NCBI GenBank assembly: GCA_945876985.1
Contig: CAMCQX010000006.1
Span: 1-15,546, forward strand
From: Chitinophaga pinensis
GTDB taxonomy: Bacteria > Bacteroidota > Bacteroidia > UKL13-3
Direction: 5' to 3'
Length of the DNA: 15,546 bases
Shown here in pieces: positions 1 to 8,005 of the stretch; the first letter of the stretch is position 1; each line of letters opens with the position of its first letter. The notes under the pieces were generated by a model. That model made no database searches, had not been told where the DNA came from, and was given only the letters and a program-made list of their open reading frames with translations. Both the position numbers and the translations under genes were made by a program.

Positions 1-128
1 TTTCCTGCCTTTTCCTTAATTTGATTTACAATAGGCAGAGCAGAAATTAGTTTAACTTTATCAAACTCTTGTGTGAGGTATTTATTAAACTTGGCAACAC
101 CAAGAAACTTTTGAATAAACTTTTTCAA
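1..128 (-). CDS. Unidentified protein, N-terminal 42 residues only
   Basis: An open frame runs off the left edge of the window. It begins at a TTG codon (128-126) that overlaps the TGA stop of the upstream glycosyltransferase in a four-base TTGA junction, typical of translationally coupled genes. The visible part begins (M)KKFIQKFLGVAKFNKYL, a short basic amphipathic stretch, followed by a helical-looking segment ending KEKAG. No stop interrupts the 42 codons. The fragment is too short to assign a family. Sitting directly behind a glycosyltransferase, it is probably another glycan-biosynthesis enzyme such as a methyltransferase or second glycosyltransferase, but that is inference from position only. 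Confidence 0.55.
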   Translation of the reverse strand, partial: MKKFIQKFLGVAKFNKYLTQEFDKVKLISALPIVNQIKEKAG

Positions 129-1039
129 TTTTTAATTTTTATAGTATGAGTAATTTTTTTGTAAAGGTAAAAAAACTTATTAGGATTGAAATAATGATCT
201 AATCCATATTTATCGGCTTTCTTATTAATTTCAATTTCAGTTGGATGTATAATTTTTGAAATTAAAAATGTTCTCATATTACTAAGCCCAAGAATATCAA
301 CTCCAGAAGTATGCGTTCCATTGTTATTAAACCCAATATTAGCAATCATATTTTTGTTTGGCAATATACTTAAACCATTGTTTTTCCAAACTGCATAAGT
401 CCATTGATAATCCCATGTTCCAATGGTTTTATTGATTACTTTTTTAAAAATATTGTTCCAAAACAAACGTTCTTTTTTTGTATCAAATTGTTTTTCAATC
501 AAAGTCTCAATTTCAGTTTCAGTTAAAAAACTTAAATCCACATTGTAGGCTTTCCATGCACGTTTCCAAGTAGCCCAACCCCAAATATGGTTGTAGTTTG
601 AAAAATAATAAGTCCCATCTCCTCTCACAATTCCATCTTGAAAATTATTCCCTGAAATATGCATGATTCTTTCATTAGAAGCATAATAGTTCAATAACGT
701 TTCGCAGTAAATATAAAAACTTTCATTAGGCAAACAATCGTCTTCTAAAATAATTCCCTGCTCTTCGTTTTCAAAAAACCAATCTATAGCCGAACTTACA
801 GCTATTTTACAGCCCAAATTTTCAGTTCTAAAAAGGGTTTTTATTTCACATTCCCAATCTATTAAATCTATAATGCTTCTTGTTTCCTGACAAAGCAAAT
901 CTTCACCTACTTTGTGTTTTCTTGCTCCATCGGCAGCTATGTAAAGTTTGGCGGGTTTTATACTTCTAATACTTTCAAACACCAGTTTTGTAGAATCTGG
1001 CCTATTAAATATTAAAAATAGTATTGGAGTTTGAAACAC
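125..1039 (-). CDS. GT-A fold glycosyltransferase (HlpA-like)
   Basis: Probable nucleotide-sugar-dependent glycosyltransferase of 304 residues. The N-terminal strand PILFLIFNRPDST (residues 5-17) and the following IAADG strand (34-38) form the start of a GT-A Rossmann-like core. NLGCKIAVSSAIDWFF (74-89) is the usual helix before the metal site, and ILEDDCLP contains the acidic EDD triad (99-101) expected to hold the divalent metal and sugar nucleotide, as in GT2/GT13-like enzymes. A conserved aromatic block, WGWATWKRAW, lies at 153-162. This layout matches Bacteroidota proteins usually named 'hemolytic protein HlpA-like' or 'nucleotide-diphospho-sugar transferase'. No membrane segment is visible, so it is likely cytosolic. 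The start is GTG at 1039, about 20 nt below a good promoter motif. It is the first gene of a minus-strand run, and its stop overlaps the next start. Donor and acceptor sugars cannot be read from sequence. Confidence 0.85.
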   Translation of the reverse strand: MFQTPILFLIFNRPDSTKLVFESIRSIKPAKLYIAADGARKHKVGEDLLCQETRSIIDLIDWECEIKTLFRTENLGCKIAVSSAIDWFFENEEQGIILEDDCLPNESFYIYCETLLNYYASNERIMHISGNNFQDGIVRGDGTYYFSNYNHIWGWATWKRAWKAYNVDLSFLTETEIETLIEKQFDTKKERLFWNNIFKKVINKTIGTWDYQWTYAVWKNNGLSILPNKNMIANIGFNNNGTHTSGVDILGLSNMRTFLISKIIHPTEIEINKKADKYGLDHYFNPNKFFYLYKKITHTIKIKN

Positions 1040-1062
1040 GTTTTAGTATAAAATTTATTCAC

Positions 1063-1092
1063 CAAAAGTAACAAAATGTATATATTTTTCAA
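1063..1092 (-). promoter_or_regulatory. Bacteroidota-type promoter for the glycosyltransferase
   Basis: Read on the minus strand, TTG (1092-1090) is followed by a 19-nt spacer and TACTTTTG (1070-1063), an exact match to the -7 consensus TAnnTTTG with a correctly spaced -33 TTG. It lies about 23 nt before the GTG start at 1039, giving a short leader. This supports the GTG as the true start. Confidence 0.65.
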
Positions 1093-1109
1093 GATTTATA
1101 ATTTTTTAA

Positions 1110-1134
1110 TTGATAAATTAAAAAACTAATTTCG
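1110..1134 (+). promoter_or_regulatory. Candidate promoter for the giant T9SS cargo gene
   Basis: TAATTTCG at 1127-1134 differs by one base from the TAnnTTTG -7 consensus. It lies 32 nt before the ATG at 1167. The nearest upstream TTG (1110-1112) leaves only a 14-nt spacer, shorter than usual, so the -33 assignment is weak. Together with the minus-strand promoter at 1063-1092 this makes the 127-nt gap a divergent promoter region. Confidence 0.4.
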
Positions 1135-1166
1135 CACGCACAAATTTTTTTTAAAAAATTAAAAAA

Positions 1167-4100
1167 ATGATTAAACAATTTTTTGTATGCACCATTATAT
1201 TTTTTAGCTTTTTTTTATCTAAAGCTCAAACTTTTAAATGGGCTCAAAAAATAGGAGGCACGAGTTCTGATTTTGCTAGGTCCATAGCAACAGACAATAA
1301 TGGAAACACTTTTATAATTGGAGGTTTTAATGGAACACTGATTTTTCCTGGAACAGGGAGTTTGGCATCAAGGTCATTGGTATCATTGGGTCAAAAAGAT
1401 ATTTATATTACAAAAATGGACTGTAATAAAAACTTAGTTTGGAAAAATTCCATAGGAAGTACAGGAAATGAATGTGCTAATTTTGGCTTTCTAAAAATTA
1501 AATACGACAATAAAGGCAATTTATACACAATAGGCGCATTTAGTGGTTCGGCTACTTTTACAACTACTTCTGGAACATCTCAAACTTTGGTTTCAAATGG
1601 AAGTGATGATATTTTCCTTGCAAAATATGATACGCTCGGTGTTTTAATATGGGCCATTAAATCGGGCGGAACTACTACAGATGAAGGTTGTAGCATCAAT
1701 ATAGATTATAATGGGAATATTGTAATTGGAGGTTTATTTAGTGGAACTGCTACTTTTGGTACTACATCGGGTTCAACCATTAACAAAACAGGTTCCGCTA
1801 GTCATGATTTATTTATTGCAAAATATTTGCCCTCAGGCATACTTCAATGGGTAAATACTGCAGGAGGAGCCGGCCTAGAATTGGCAATTGATATTTGTTT
1901 TGACAAACAAAATAACATATATGTAGCAGGAAGTTTTGGTTATTCGGGGGCATCAACAACTTTTGGCACTATAACAATAACAAATGCTTTAAGATGGGGT
2001 GGCTTTATTGCAAAGACTACAAGTAGCGGAACTTGGATTTGGGTGAATAGCATGGGTAGCGCTGCTGACGAGGGAATGTCAAGCTGTGTATTAGATGAGT
2101 TTAGTAATGTTTATACCATTGGTCATTTTGGGATAGGCAATTCCGCATTTAGTTCAAATTCACCCGGCTCAAGCTTGCCGTTATTAAACAATGGAGCTTA
2201 CGATGTTTGTTTATCATCGTACGATAGTGCTGGTGTATTAAGATGGGTAAAAGTAATTGGTGGAACAGGGGTTGAATATGGATGGGATATTTGTTTTAAT
2301 AAAGAAAACAACCTTGTTGCCTCTGGTTATTTTAACAATACAGTAAATTTCGGAAACAGTGTAATACTTACTTCAAATGGTTTAGGCGATGGTTTTATTT
2401 GTAAAGTTGACCCCACAAATGGTTCAACTATCAATGCATTAAAAATGGGAGGTAGTGGGGAAGATTATTGTTATGCAACAGTTCCCGATAATTTTGGCAA
2501 TTTATTCACTTGTGGATTTTTTTCTATTACTGCTACTTTCGGAACAAATACTTTAATAAGTTCAGGAGCCGAAGATTCTTATTTTGCAAAAATTGCTCCT
2601 CCTAATCCATTCAAACTTAAACTACCTGTTTCAATTAATTTGTGTGCCGGTGATAGTTCAATTCTCTATCCTATTGATACATTTAGTGGTGTTACATTCC
2701 AATGGTTTAGAAATAATTTGGCCATTGCAGGCGCAAACCAATTTTCATACAAAGCTAAATTAGCTGGAACTTATTTTTTAAAAGTTACTAATAACTGCAA
2801 TGAAATAGACTCATCGGAAAGTATTACTTTGTTTTTTACCATAGCAAGTGTAAACGCAGGCAATGATGTTACTATTTGTAAAGGTGATAGCGTTCAATTA
2901 AATGCAATTGGTGCAACAAATTATTTTTGGTTTCCAAGTATAGGACTCAGTAATGTGAACATAGCAAATCCGTATGCAAAACCAGCAGATACTACCACTT
3001 ATATTATTAGAGGAGTAACGGGCGTTTGTTTGGTTTACGACACTGTAAAAGTAATTGTTAAACCAATATTGGCGCAAGCAGGAATTGATTCAACCATTTG
3101 TTTGGGCGATAGCATTCGTTTAAATGCAAATGCAATTGGTACGGCCTATTGGCAAAATTCATTGTTTTTAACCGATAGCAACGTTTTAAATACATTTGTA
3201 AAACCAACAAATTCTATCAATTATATTTTAAAAGTTACAAATTTAGGCTGCTTAAAATATGATACTGTTCGCATAACTGTTAATAATCCGCAGGCAAATG
3301 CTGGAATAGATAAAACTATTTGTTTGGGCGATAGCGTGAGAATGGCAGGAAGTGGAACGGGTATTTTTAAATGGAGTCCAAATTATTTTTTATTTGATAG
3401 TAGCCAATTAAACTCATTTGTTAAACCTCAAATTACAACCAATTATTTGCTCACAGCAAGCATTGGCCGATGCATTAAAAAAGATACAGTACAAGTTATC
3501 GTTAACCAAGTTTCAGTTCAATTAGGACGAGATACTTCACTTTGTTTTGGCGACAGCATTCGTTTAACGGCTTCAACAATTGGGAGCATTGCATGGCAAA
3601 AAAACAATGCTATTTTAGATTCTACCCTTTTAAATCCAATTGTAAAACCACAAATTACTTCACAATATATTTTAGAAGCAAGAAGCGGTGTTTGTGTTAA
3701 ACGCGATACAATAAATGTACTTATTTATCATCCAATAAGCAATGCTTCCATTAATCAAAATATTTGTTTAGGCGACAGTATTCAGCTAAATGGAACTGGA
3801 TATAATTCACTAAAATGGTATCCAAGCATTGGTTTAACCGATAGCTCAGTAGCCAATACTTTTGCTAAACCAATTATAACAACTGATTATATTTTATTAG
3901 CTAAAGATGGTTATTGCATTGCTCGCGATACCGTAAGAATAAATGTTACTTCAGTTTCAGCAAACGCTGGAATCGACAAAGGTATTTGTCCTGGCGATAG
4001 TGTTCAGTTAAATGCCAATGCAATTGGTTTATATTATTGGGAAAATAACTTGGGCTTATCAAATTACACGGTTTTAAATCCATATGCAAAACCTACCATT

Positions 4101-5612
4101 ACTACAAAATATATTTTAACAGCCACAAATAATACTTGTATAAAACATGATACTGTGCAAGTGAGTGTTTCATTGCCATTGGCACTAAACGCAGGTAAGG
4201 ACACTTCACTTTGTGTGGGTGATTCTATTCAATTAATAGCAACTGGTGGCTTTAATTACAAATGGACTCCAAACTCATTGGTAAGTGATTCTACTATTTT
4301 TAATCCATTTGTTAAACCAACTACAACTACTAATTTTATTGTAAAAAGTGGTTTCAGTGGTTGTTTATATGCTGATACAATAAATGTATTGGTTAGAAAT
4401 TTACCAATGATAGATGCTGGAATTGGAGGACAAATTTGTGTGAACGATAGTTTCTTATTACAAGGAAGTGGGGTTGGAATTACTCGTTGGTATCCTAATT
4501 TTTTGGTTAAAGATTCAACTTCATTGATTACTTATTCCAAACCATTAACTACCACAAAATTTTATTTGAATGTAAATAATGGATATTGCAAAAACCTTGA
4601 TAGTGTTAACATCATTGTAAATAACCCTATTTCAATAAATGCCGGATTAGATAAAACCATTTGCGAATTTGATACCACTTTTTTAACTGTTAATGGAGCC
4701 ACTGAGGTAAGGTGGACCTCGGCAAAATATTTAAGTGATTCTACTTCCTTAAATCCTAAAGCATTTCCAATTACAACTACTAAGTTTTTTGTAAAAAGTA
4801 TAAATGTTCAATGCCCTGCATTCGATACTGTACAAGTGAATGTAAATTTGAAACCAATAGTAAATGCTGGCAATGACACCATTCTTTGTACTGGTTTTCC
4901 TTTTCAATTAAACGGAAAGGTAGTGAATGGCGATATTTTTTCATGGCAGCCGGCAAACGAAATAAATAATCCAACAGTATTAAATCCAATTTTATCCATT
5001 CCAAAATCAAAATATTATTATTTAAATGCTGTAAATAGCAATGGAAACTGTTCGGCAAATGATTCTATAAAAATAACAATGGACAGTGTTATTGCCATCA
5101 TTTCTTCCAATGTTTCTGAAGGAGGAATTCCTTTAAAAGTTCAGTTTAACAGTAACTCTATTAACGCAAATTCCTATTTATGGGATTTTGATAAATTGGG
5201 TAGTTCTATTGTTGAAAATCCTATTTATATATTTGAAAACGAAGGAACATACGCTGTAATATTACATGCTAAAAACAATAACGGCTGCGTTGATACTGCC
5301 ATGCTAACCATTATAGCAAGTGGCGAATTAATCATTCATATTCCTAATGTTTTTACACCAAATAATGATTTAATAAATGATAATTTTGAGAATAAACTCA
5401 GCAGCTATGGCAATTTAAAATATTTGAAAGGCACCATTTGGAATAGATGGGGTCAACAAATTTATGAATATTACATGCCAAATGGCAAATGGTGGGATGG
5501 AACTTATATGGGTAATGATTGTTCGGAGGGTGTTTATTTTTATATGATAGAGGCAGAAAGCAAGTTGGGCAAAAAATATAAAATTCATGGAACAGTAACC
5601 TTGATGAGATAA
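1167..5612 (+). CDS. Giant secreted propeller/Ig-repeat protein with T9SS type B sorting domain
   Basis: A 1481-residue cell-surface or secreted protein of unknown function. A signal peptide occupies residues 1-20 (MIKQFFVC... ending SKA, then QTF). Residues about 22-486 hold seven SBBP-like repeats of 63-70 aa, each with a core like VNTAGG...NIYVAGSF, consistent with a seven-bladed beta-propeller. A divergent Ig-like domain follows (about 487-566). Ten repeats of 74 or 75 aa (567-1311) share [IL]CxGDS, a central Trp, a KP pair and a second Cys. Residues about 1312-1388 look like a PKD domain (WDFD). The last 90 residues (1392-1481, starting IPNVFTPNND, with WNRWGQQIYE and WWDGTY) match the gliding-motility-associated C-terminal domain (CHU_C, TIGR04131 type), a type IX secretion signal. 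The protein should cross the inner membrane by Sec and the outer membrane by T9SS. Adhesin-like roles are typical of this architecture but not demonstrated. Confidence 0.9.
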   Translation: MIKQFFVCTIIFFSFFLSKAQTFKWAQKIGGTSSDFARSIATDNNGNTFIIGGFNGTLIFPGTGSLASRSLVSLGQKDIYITKMDCNKNLVWKNSIGSTGNECANFGFLKIKYDNKGNLYTIGAFSGSATFTTTSGTSQTLVSNGSDDIFLAKYDTLGVLIWAIKSGGTTTDEGCSINIDYNGNIVIGGLFSGTATFGTTSGSTINKTGSASHDLFIAKYLPSGILQWVNTAGGAGLELAIDICFDKQNNIYVAGSFGYSGASTTFGTITITNALRWGGFIAKTTSSGTWIWVNSMGSAADEGMSSCVLDEFSNVYTIGHFGIGNSAFSSNSPGSSLPLLNNGAYDVCLSSYDSAGVLRWVKVIGGTGVEYGWDICFNKENNLVASGYFNNTVNFGNSVILTSNGLGDGFICKVDPTNGSTINALKMGGSGEDYCYATVPDNFGNLFTCGFFSITATFGTNTLISSGAEDSYFAKIAPPNPFKLKLPVSINLCAGDSSILYPIDTFSGVTFQWFRNNLAIAGANQFSYKAKLAGTYFLKVTNNCNEIDSSESITLFFTIASVNAGNDVTICKGDSVQLNAIGATNYFWFPSIGLSNVNIANPYAKPADTTTYIIRGVTGVCLVYDTVKVIVKPILAQAGIDSTICLGDSIRLNANAIGTAYWQNSLFLTDSNVLNTFVKPTNSINYILKVTNLGCLKYDTVRITVNNPQANAGIDKTICLGDSVRMAGSGTGIFKWSPNYFLFDSSQLNSFVKPQITTNYLLTASIGRCIKKDTVQVIVNQVSVQLGRDTSLCFGDSIRLTASTIGSIAWQKNNAILDSTLLNPIVKPQITSQYILEARSGVCVKRDTINVLIYHPISNASINQNICLGDSIQLNGTGYNSLKWYPSIGLTDSSVANTFAKPIITTDYILLAKDGYCIARDTVRINVTSVSANAGIDKGICPGDSVQLNANAIGLYYWENNLGLSNYTVLNPYAKPTITTKYILTATNNTCIKHDTVQVSVSLPLALNAGKDTSLCVGDSIQLIATGGFNYKWTPNSLVSDSTIFNPFVKPTTTTNFIVKSGFSGCLYADTINVLVRNLPMIDAGIGGQICVNDSFLLQGSGVGITRWYPNFLVKDSTSLITYSKPLTTTKFYLNVNNGYCKNLDSVNIIVNNPISINAGLDKTICEFDTTFLTVNGATEVRWTSAKYLSDSTSLNPKAFPITTTKFFVKSINVQCPAFDTVQVNVNLKPIVNAGNDTILCTGFPFQLNGKVVNGDIFSWQPANEINNPTVLNPILSIPKSKYYYLNAVNSNGNCSANDSIKITMDSVIAIISSNVSEGGIPLKVQFNSNSINANSYLWDFDKLGSSIVENPIYIFENEGTYAVILHAKNNNGCVDTAMLTIIASGELIIHIPNVFTPNNDLINDNFENKLSSYGNLKYLKGTIWNRWGQQIYEYYMPNGKWWDGTYMGNDCSEGVYFYMIEAESKLGKKYKIHGTVTLMR
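1230..2610 (+). repeat. Seven SBBP-type propeller blades (coding repeat)
   Basis: Within the giant protein, seven degenerate repeats start near residues 26, 93, 163, 229, 293, 361 and 424. Each has a small-residue GG or GS turn, an acidic 'DE/E' position, a strand like NIYVAG-F and a strand ending in TF or NF before a 'DxFxAKY/KI' strand. Seven units of 63-70 aa suit a closed beta-propeller. The repeats are diverged at DNA level. Confidence 0.75.
2865..5099 (+). repeat. Ten tandem 74/75-aa cysteine-paired Ig-like repeats (coding repeat)
   Basis: Ten consecutive units cover residues 567-1311. Units 1-5 are 74 aa (222 nt) and units 6-10 are 75 aa (225 nt). Nine of ten have Cys at positions 5 and 55, suggesting one disulfide per unit; in unit 10 the second Cys is at position 59. 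Conserved elements are ICLGDSI/V at 4-10, Trp near 22, a KP pair at 39-40 (FP in unit 9) and DT/DS near 59-60. The 18-mer starting ATTTGTTTGGGC is identical at 3096-3113 and 3318-3335, exactly 222 nt apart. Confidence 0.85.
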
Positions 5613-5614
5613 AC

Positions 5615-5641
5615 AATATTTTACAATAAAACCAAAATATT
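5615..5641 (+). terminator. Weak AT-only hairpin after the giant gene
   Basis: AATATTTT (5615-5622) and AAAATATT (5634-5641) are perfect 8-bp inverted arms around an 11-nt loop, just after the TAA at 5612. The stem has no G-C pair and only a short T run follows, so termination is possible but weak. Confidence 0.3.
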
Positions 5642-5645
5642 CTCT

Positions 5646-5653
5646 TATTTTTG
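5646..5653 (+). promoter_or_regulatory. -7 element before the TylF-like methyltransferase
   Basis: TATTTTTG matches TAnnTTTG exactly and lies 19 nt before the ATG at 5673. No TTG is found at the expected -33 distance, so only the -7 half is supported. It would drive the 5673-8722 run independently of the giant gene. Confidence 0.45.
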
Positions 5654-5672
5654 ACGCTTTGATATTTTATTT

Positions 5673-6416
5673 ATGTTAAACAAACTACTAAAGTCATTTA
5701 ATTTTCAACTTATAAAAACAAACCAATCAGAAAACAAATTTCCTGATTTTGAACCCTCGTTCAATTCAATTATGGAAACTTGCAAACCATTTACAATGAC
5801 TTCTGAAGAAAGGCTTTATTCGTTTAACAAGGCAGTTGAATACATAGTAAAAAACAATATTGAAGGCGACATAGTTGAATGTGGTGTTTGGAAAGGGGGA
5901 AGCTCTATGTGTGCTATGTTAAGTTTGGTTCAATTAAATGCTGCTAACAGAAACTTTTTCCTTTATGATACTTTTGATGGAATGAGTGAACCAAGCGATA
6001 TGGATGCTGATCTTTTGGGAGTAGATGCTAAAAATCTTTTAAGTCAATCAGAAAAAACAACTGAAGATGTAATGTGGTGTTACGCTCCAATAGATGATGT
6101 AAAAAACAATATAGCTAAAACTCAATATCCTTCAAATTTGATAAATTATGTGAAAGGAAAAGTAGAAGATACAATTCCCGAAACTATGCCAAATAAAATA
6201 GCTATTTTGCGATTAGATACTGATTGGTATGAATCTACCTACCACGAATTAGTTCATTTGTTTCCAAAATTAGTTACAGGTGGAGTTATAATTATTGATG
6301 ATTACGGCCATTGGAAGGGTGCAAGAGAAGCAGTTGACAAATATTTTAAAGAACAAGGTGTTCAAATTTTATTGAACAGAATAGATTACACAGGTAGAAT
6401 TGGAATAAAAAACTAA
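5673..6416 (+). CDS. TylF/MycF-family SAM-dependent O-methyltransferase
   Basis: A 247-residue enzyme of the TylF (macrocin O-methyltransferase) family, which transfers a methyl group from S-adenosylmethionine to a sugar hydroxyl in a metal-dependent reaction. The SAM-binding motif I is DIVECGVWKGGSS (66-78). LYDTFDGM (97-104) is the characteristic second strand. LRLDTDWYEST (179-189) and IIDDYGHWKGAR (207-218) carry the conserved Asp residues that bind the metal and catalytic region in this family. Length is close to the family norm. No signal peptide or membrane segment is seen. The gene starts the run of three glycan-related genes; its stop is only 3 nt before the next ATG. In Bacteroidota such enzymes occur in polysaccharide or glycan loci, so a surface sugar is the likely substrate here rather than a macrolide. 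Family call is firm; substrate is inferred. Confidence 0.9.
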   Translation: MLNKLLKSFNFQLIKTNQSENKFPDFEPSFNSIMETCKPFTMTSEERLYSFNKAVEYIVKNNIEGDIVECGVWKGGSSMCAMLSLVQLNAANRNFFLYDTFDGMSEPSDMDADLLGVDAKNLLSQSEKTTEDVMWCYAPIDDVKNNIAKTQYPSNLINYVKGKVEDTIPETMPNKIAILRLDTDWYESTYHELVHLFPKLVTGGVIIIDDYGHWKGAREAVDKYFKEQGVQILLNRIDYTGRIGIKN

Positions 6417-6419
6417 AAT

Positions 6420-7082
6420 ATGCTTTACGAAGAATCACTTTGGTTTAAAAAAATTATTCAACAATATGCACAGCCAAATGCTTTGGTTTTAAATATTGGT
6501 TCAAGTACAAAAGAATTTATTGAAGTAACACAACCATACATTAAAGCAAACTTGCTTGATGAGTTTGCTAAAAAAAATTGTACAGTAAAAAATATAGACA
6601 TTAAACAAGCTGAAGGCGTTGATTTTGTTGGTGATGTGACTGACCCTTCATTTATTGAAAAACTAAAACAACAAAATGCTTCATTTGTTATTTGTTCAAA
6701 CTTATTGGAACATTTAACTGATCGAACATCATTTTGTGAAGCATTGGTTAAAATAATGAATGCTGATACAAAATTAATTATTTCGGTTCCTTATAATTTT
6801 CCATATCACGAAGATCCCATCGATACCATGTATCGACCAAATTTAAACGAATTACAACAAGCTTTTCCCTCTTTAAAATTAGTAGAAGGACAAATTGTAG
6901 ATTGTGGTACTTACTTTAACTATTCCACCAAACAATTAGACACAATTAGTAAGCTGGTTTCATTTTTTAAACTTTCGGTAGCTAGCATAATTGCTTCACT
7001 TACTAATAAAGAAAAGCATGAGCGTTTAACCGCTAATTTTAAACATATTTCTGCTACTTGTGCTATTTATAAATTAAATTAA
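6420..7082 (+). CDS. Class I SAM-dependent methyltransferase
   Basis: A 220-residue protein with the outline of a small Rossmann-fold methyltransferase. ALVLNIGSSTKEF (21-33) occupies the place of motif I but lacks the usual GxGxG, having only one Gly. KNIDIKQAEGVDFVGDV (57-73) fits the acidic strand-2 end and the motif around the adenine. FVICSNLLEHLTD (89-101) is a typical strand-4 and 'xxLEHL' helix, and LIISVPYNFPYHEDP fits strand 5 of Methyltransf_11/23-like proteins; the region around Met-Tyr-Arg-Pro-Asn resembles enzymes acting on saccharides. The ATG lies 3 nt after the preceding stop, and 3 nt separate its stop from the next gene, so it is surely co-transcribed and probably acts on the same glycan as its neighbours. 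The target is unknown, and the atypical motif I leaves some doubt about SAM binding. Confidence 0.75.
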   Translation: MLYEESLWFKKIIQQYAQPNALVLNIGSSTKEFIEVTQPYIKANLLDEFAKKNCTVKNIDIKQAEGVDFVGDVTDPSFIEKLKQQNASFVICSNLLEHLTDRTSFCEALVKIMNADTKLIISVPYNFPYHEDPIDTMYRPNLNELQQAFPSLKLVEGQIVDCGTYFNYSTKQLDTISKLVSFFKLSVASIIASLTNKEKHERLTANFKHISATCAIYKLN

Positions 7083-7085
7083 ACA

Positions 7086-7991
7086 GTGATTCATATAGCA
7101 TGTGCAGCCGATAATAAATATATACAACACACTGTTGTAATGCTTACATCATTGTTTGAAAATAACAATGAAAATCAAATTCACATTCACTTTTTTAGCG
7201 CTGATTTTAGCACCGAAAATGAAAATAAAGTAAAGCAAACCGTTTTTAAATATCAGCAGCTTTTTACGTTTTATCCATTAGATGCTTCACTTTTTAAGGA
7301 CTGTTATGTTTCTGATCATGTATCATTTGCTACCTATTACAGGATAGTAATTCCTGATTTTTTAATTCATCAAACCAATAAAATTTTATACTTAGACACA
7401 GACATTGTGGTTTGTGAAAACCTAAAACCATTATGGGATATTAATATTGAAAACTATACCATTGGAGCGGTAAATGAAATAAATGATGAAGGGCCTTCTA
7501 GACTTGGGTTTGACGAAAAATATAAATATTTTAATGCTGGAATATTATTAATAAATGCAAAAACGTGGGTTACAGAAAATTTAAAGGATACATTGTTTAA
7601 ATACATAAAAACACATTTCAACAAATTAACTTTTTGGGACCAAGATGCATTAAATGCTAATTTATATAATAAACGTTTAATAATTGATCCAAAATGGAAT
7701 CAGTTAAGTTCTGTTTTTGAAGTAGATAATACTACTTTGTTAGCTTACTATTCTATCAGTGAAATAAAGCAACTAAAACAATTTCCAGCCATTATTCACT
7801 TTTCAGGATCTTCAAAACCATGGGATTTATTAAATATTCATCCTTTCAAAAGCATTTATTACAAATATTTAAAACTTACAGAATGGAAAAATGTAAGACC
7901 TAAAATAAATGTTATGAACTTATCCAAGCTTGCACTTTTAAAATTTTTAGGCAAAAAAAAATATACCGCTTTTTTTGAACTGTTTCGCTAA
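7086..7991 (+). CDS. Glycosyltransferase family 8 protein
   Basis: A 301-residue retaining glycosyltransferase of family GT8, related to LPS glucosyl/galactosyltransferases and the Bacillus GspA type. IHIACAADNKY (2-12) is the nucleotide-binding start. YLDTDIVV contains the DxD metal site (104-106). YFNAGILLIN (148-157) is the hallmark GT8 strand, FWDQDALN (183-190) is the second conserved motif, and IHFSGSSKPW (237-246) supplies the His and Gly-Lys-Pro-Trp-like region that contacts metal and diphosphate. The C-terminal 40 residues are Lys-rich and hydrophobic, possibly a membrane-association segment. The start is GTG at 7086, 3 nt after the previous stop; no better ATG exists nearby because the alignment to the family begins right at IHIACA. 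Likely substrate: UDP-glucose or UDP-galactose added to a surface glycan (inference). Confidence 0.9.
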   Translation: MIHIACAADNKYIQHTVVMLTSLFENNNENQIHIHFFSADFSTENENKVKQTVFKYQQLFTFYPLDASLFKDCYVSDHVSFATYYRIVIPDFLIHQTNKILYLDTDIVVCENLKPLWDINIENYTIGAVNEINDEGPSRLGFDEKYKYFNAGILLINAKTWVTENLKDTLFKYIKTHFNKLTFWDQDALNANLYNKRLIIDPKWNQLSSVFEVDNTTLLAYYSISEIKQLKQFPAIIHFSGSSKPWDLLNIHPFKSIYYKYLKLTEWKNVRPKINVMNLSKLALLKFLGKKKYTAFFELFR

Positions 7992-8005
7992 ATTTTCTTT
8001 ATTGA

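Noticed and set aside
2865..5099. Regular 222/225-nt periodicity as a possible CRISPR or non-coding satellite
   Set aside because: Repeats are in frame, diverged mostly at synonymous or tolerated sites, and encode Ig-like units; no short direct repeats with spacers.
4780..5616. Minus-strand open frames of 92 and 72 codons within the giant gene (4780-5058 and 5398-5616)
   Set aside because: They lie antisense to the clearly coding 1481-aa frame, have no family features, and are explained by the low-stop reverse frame of AT-rich repeats.
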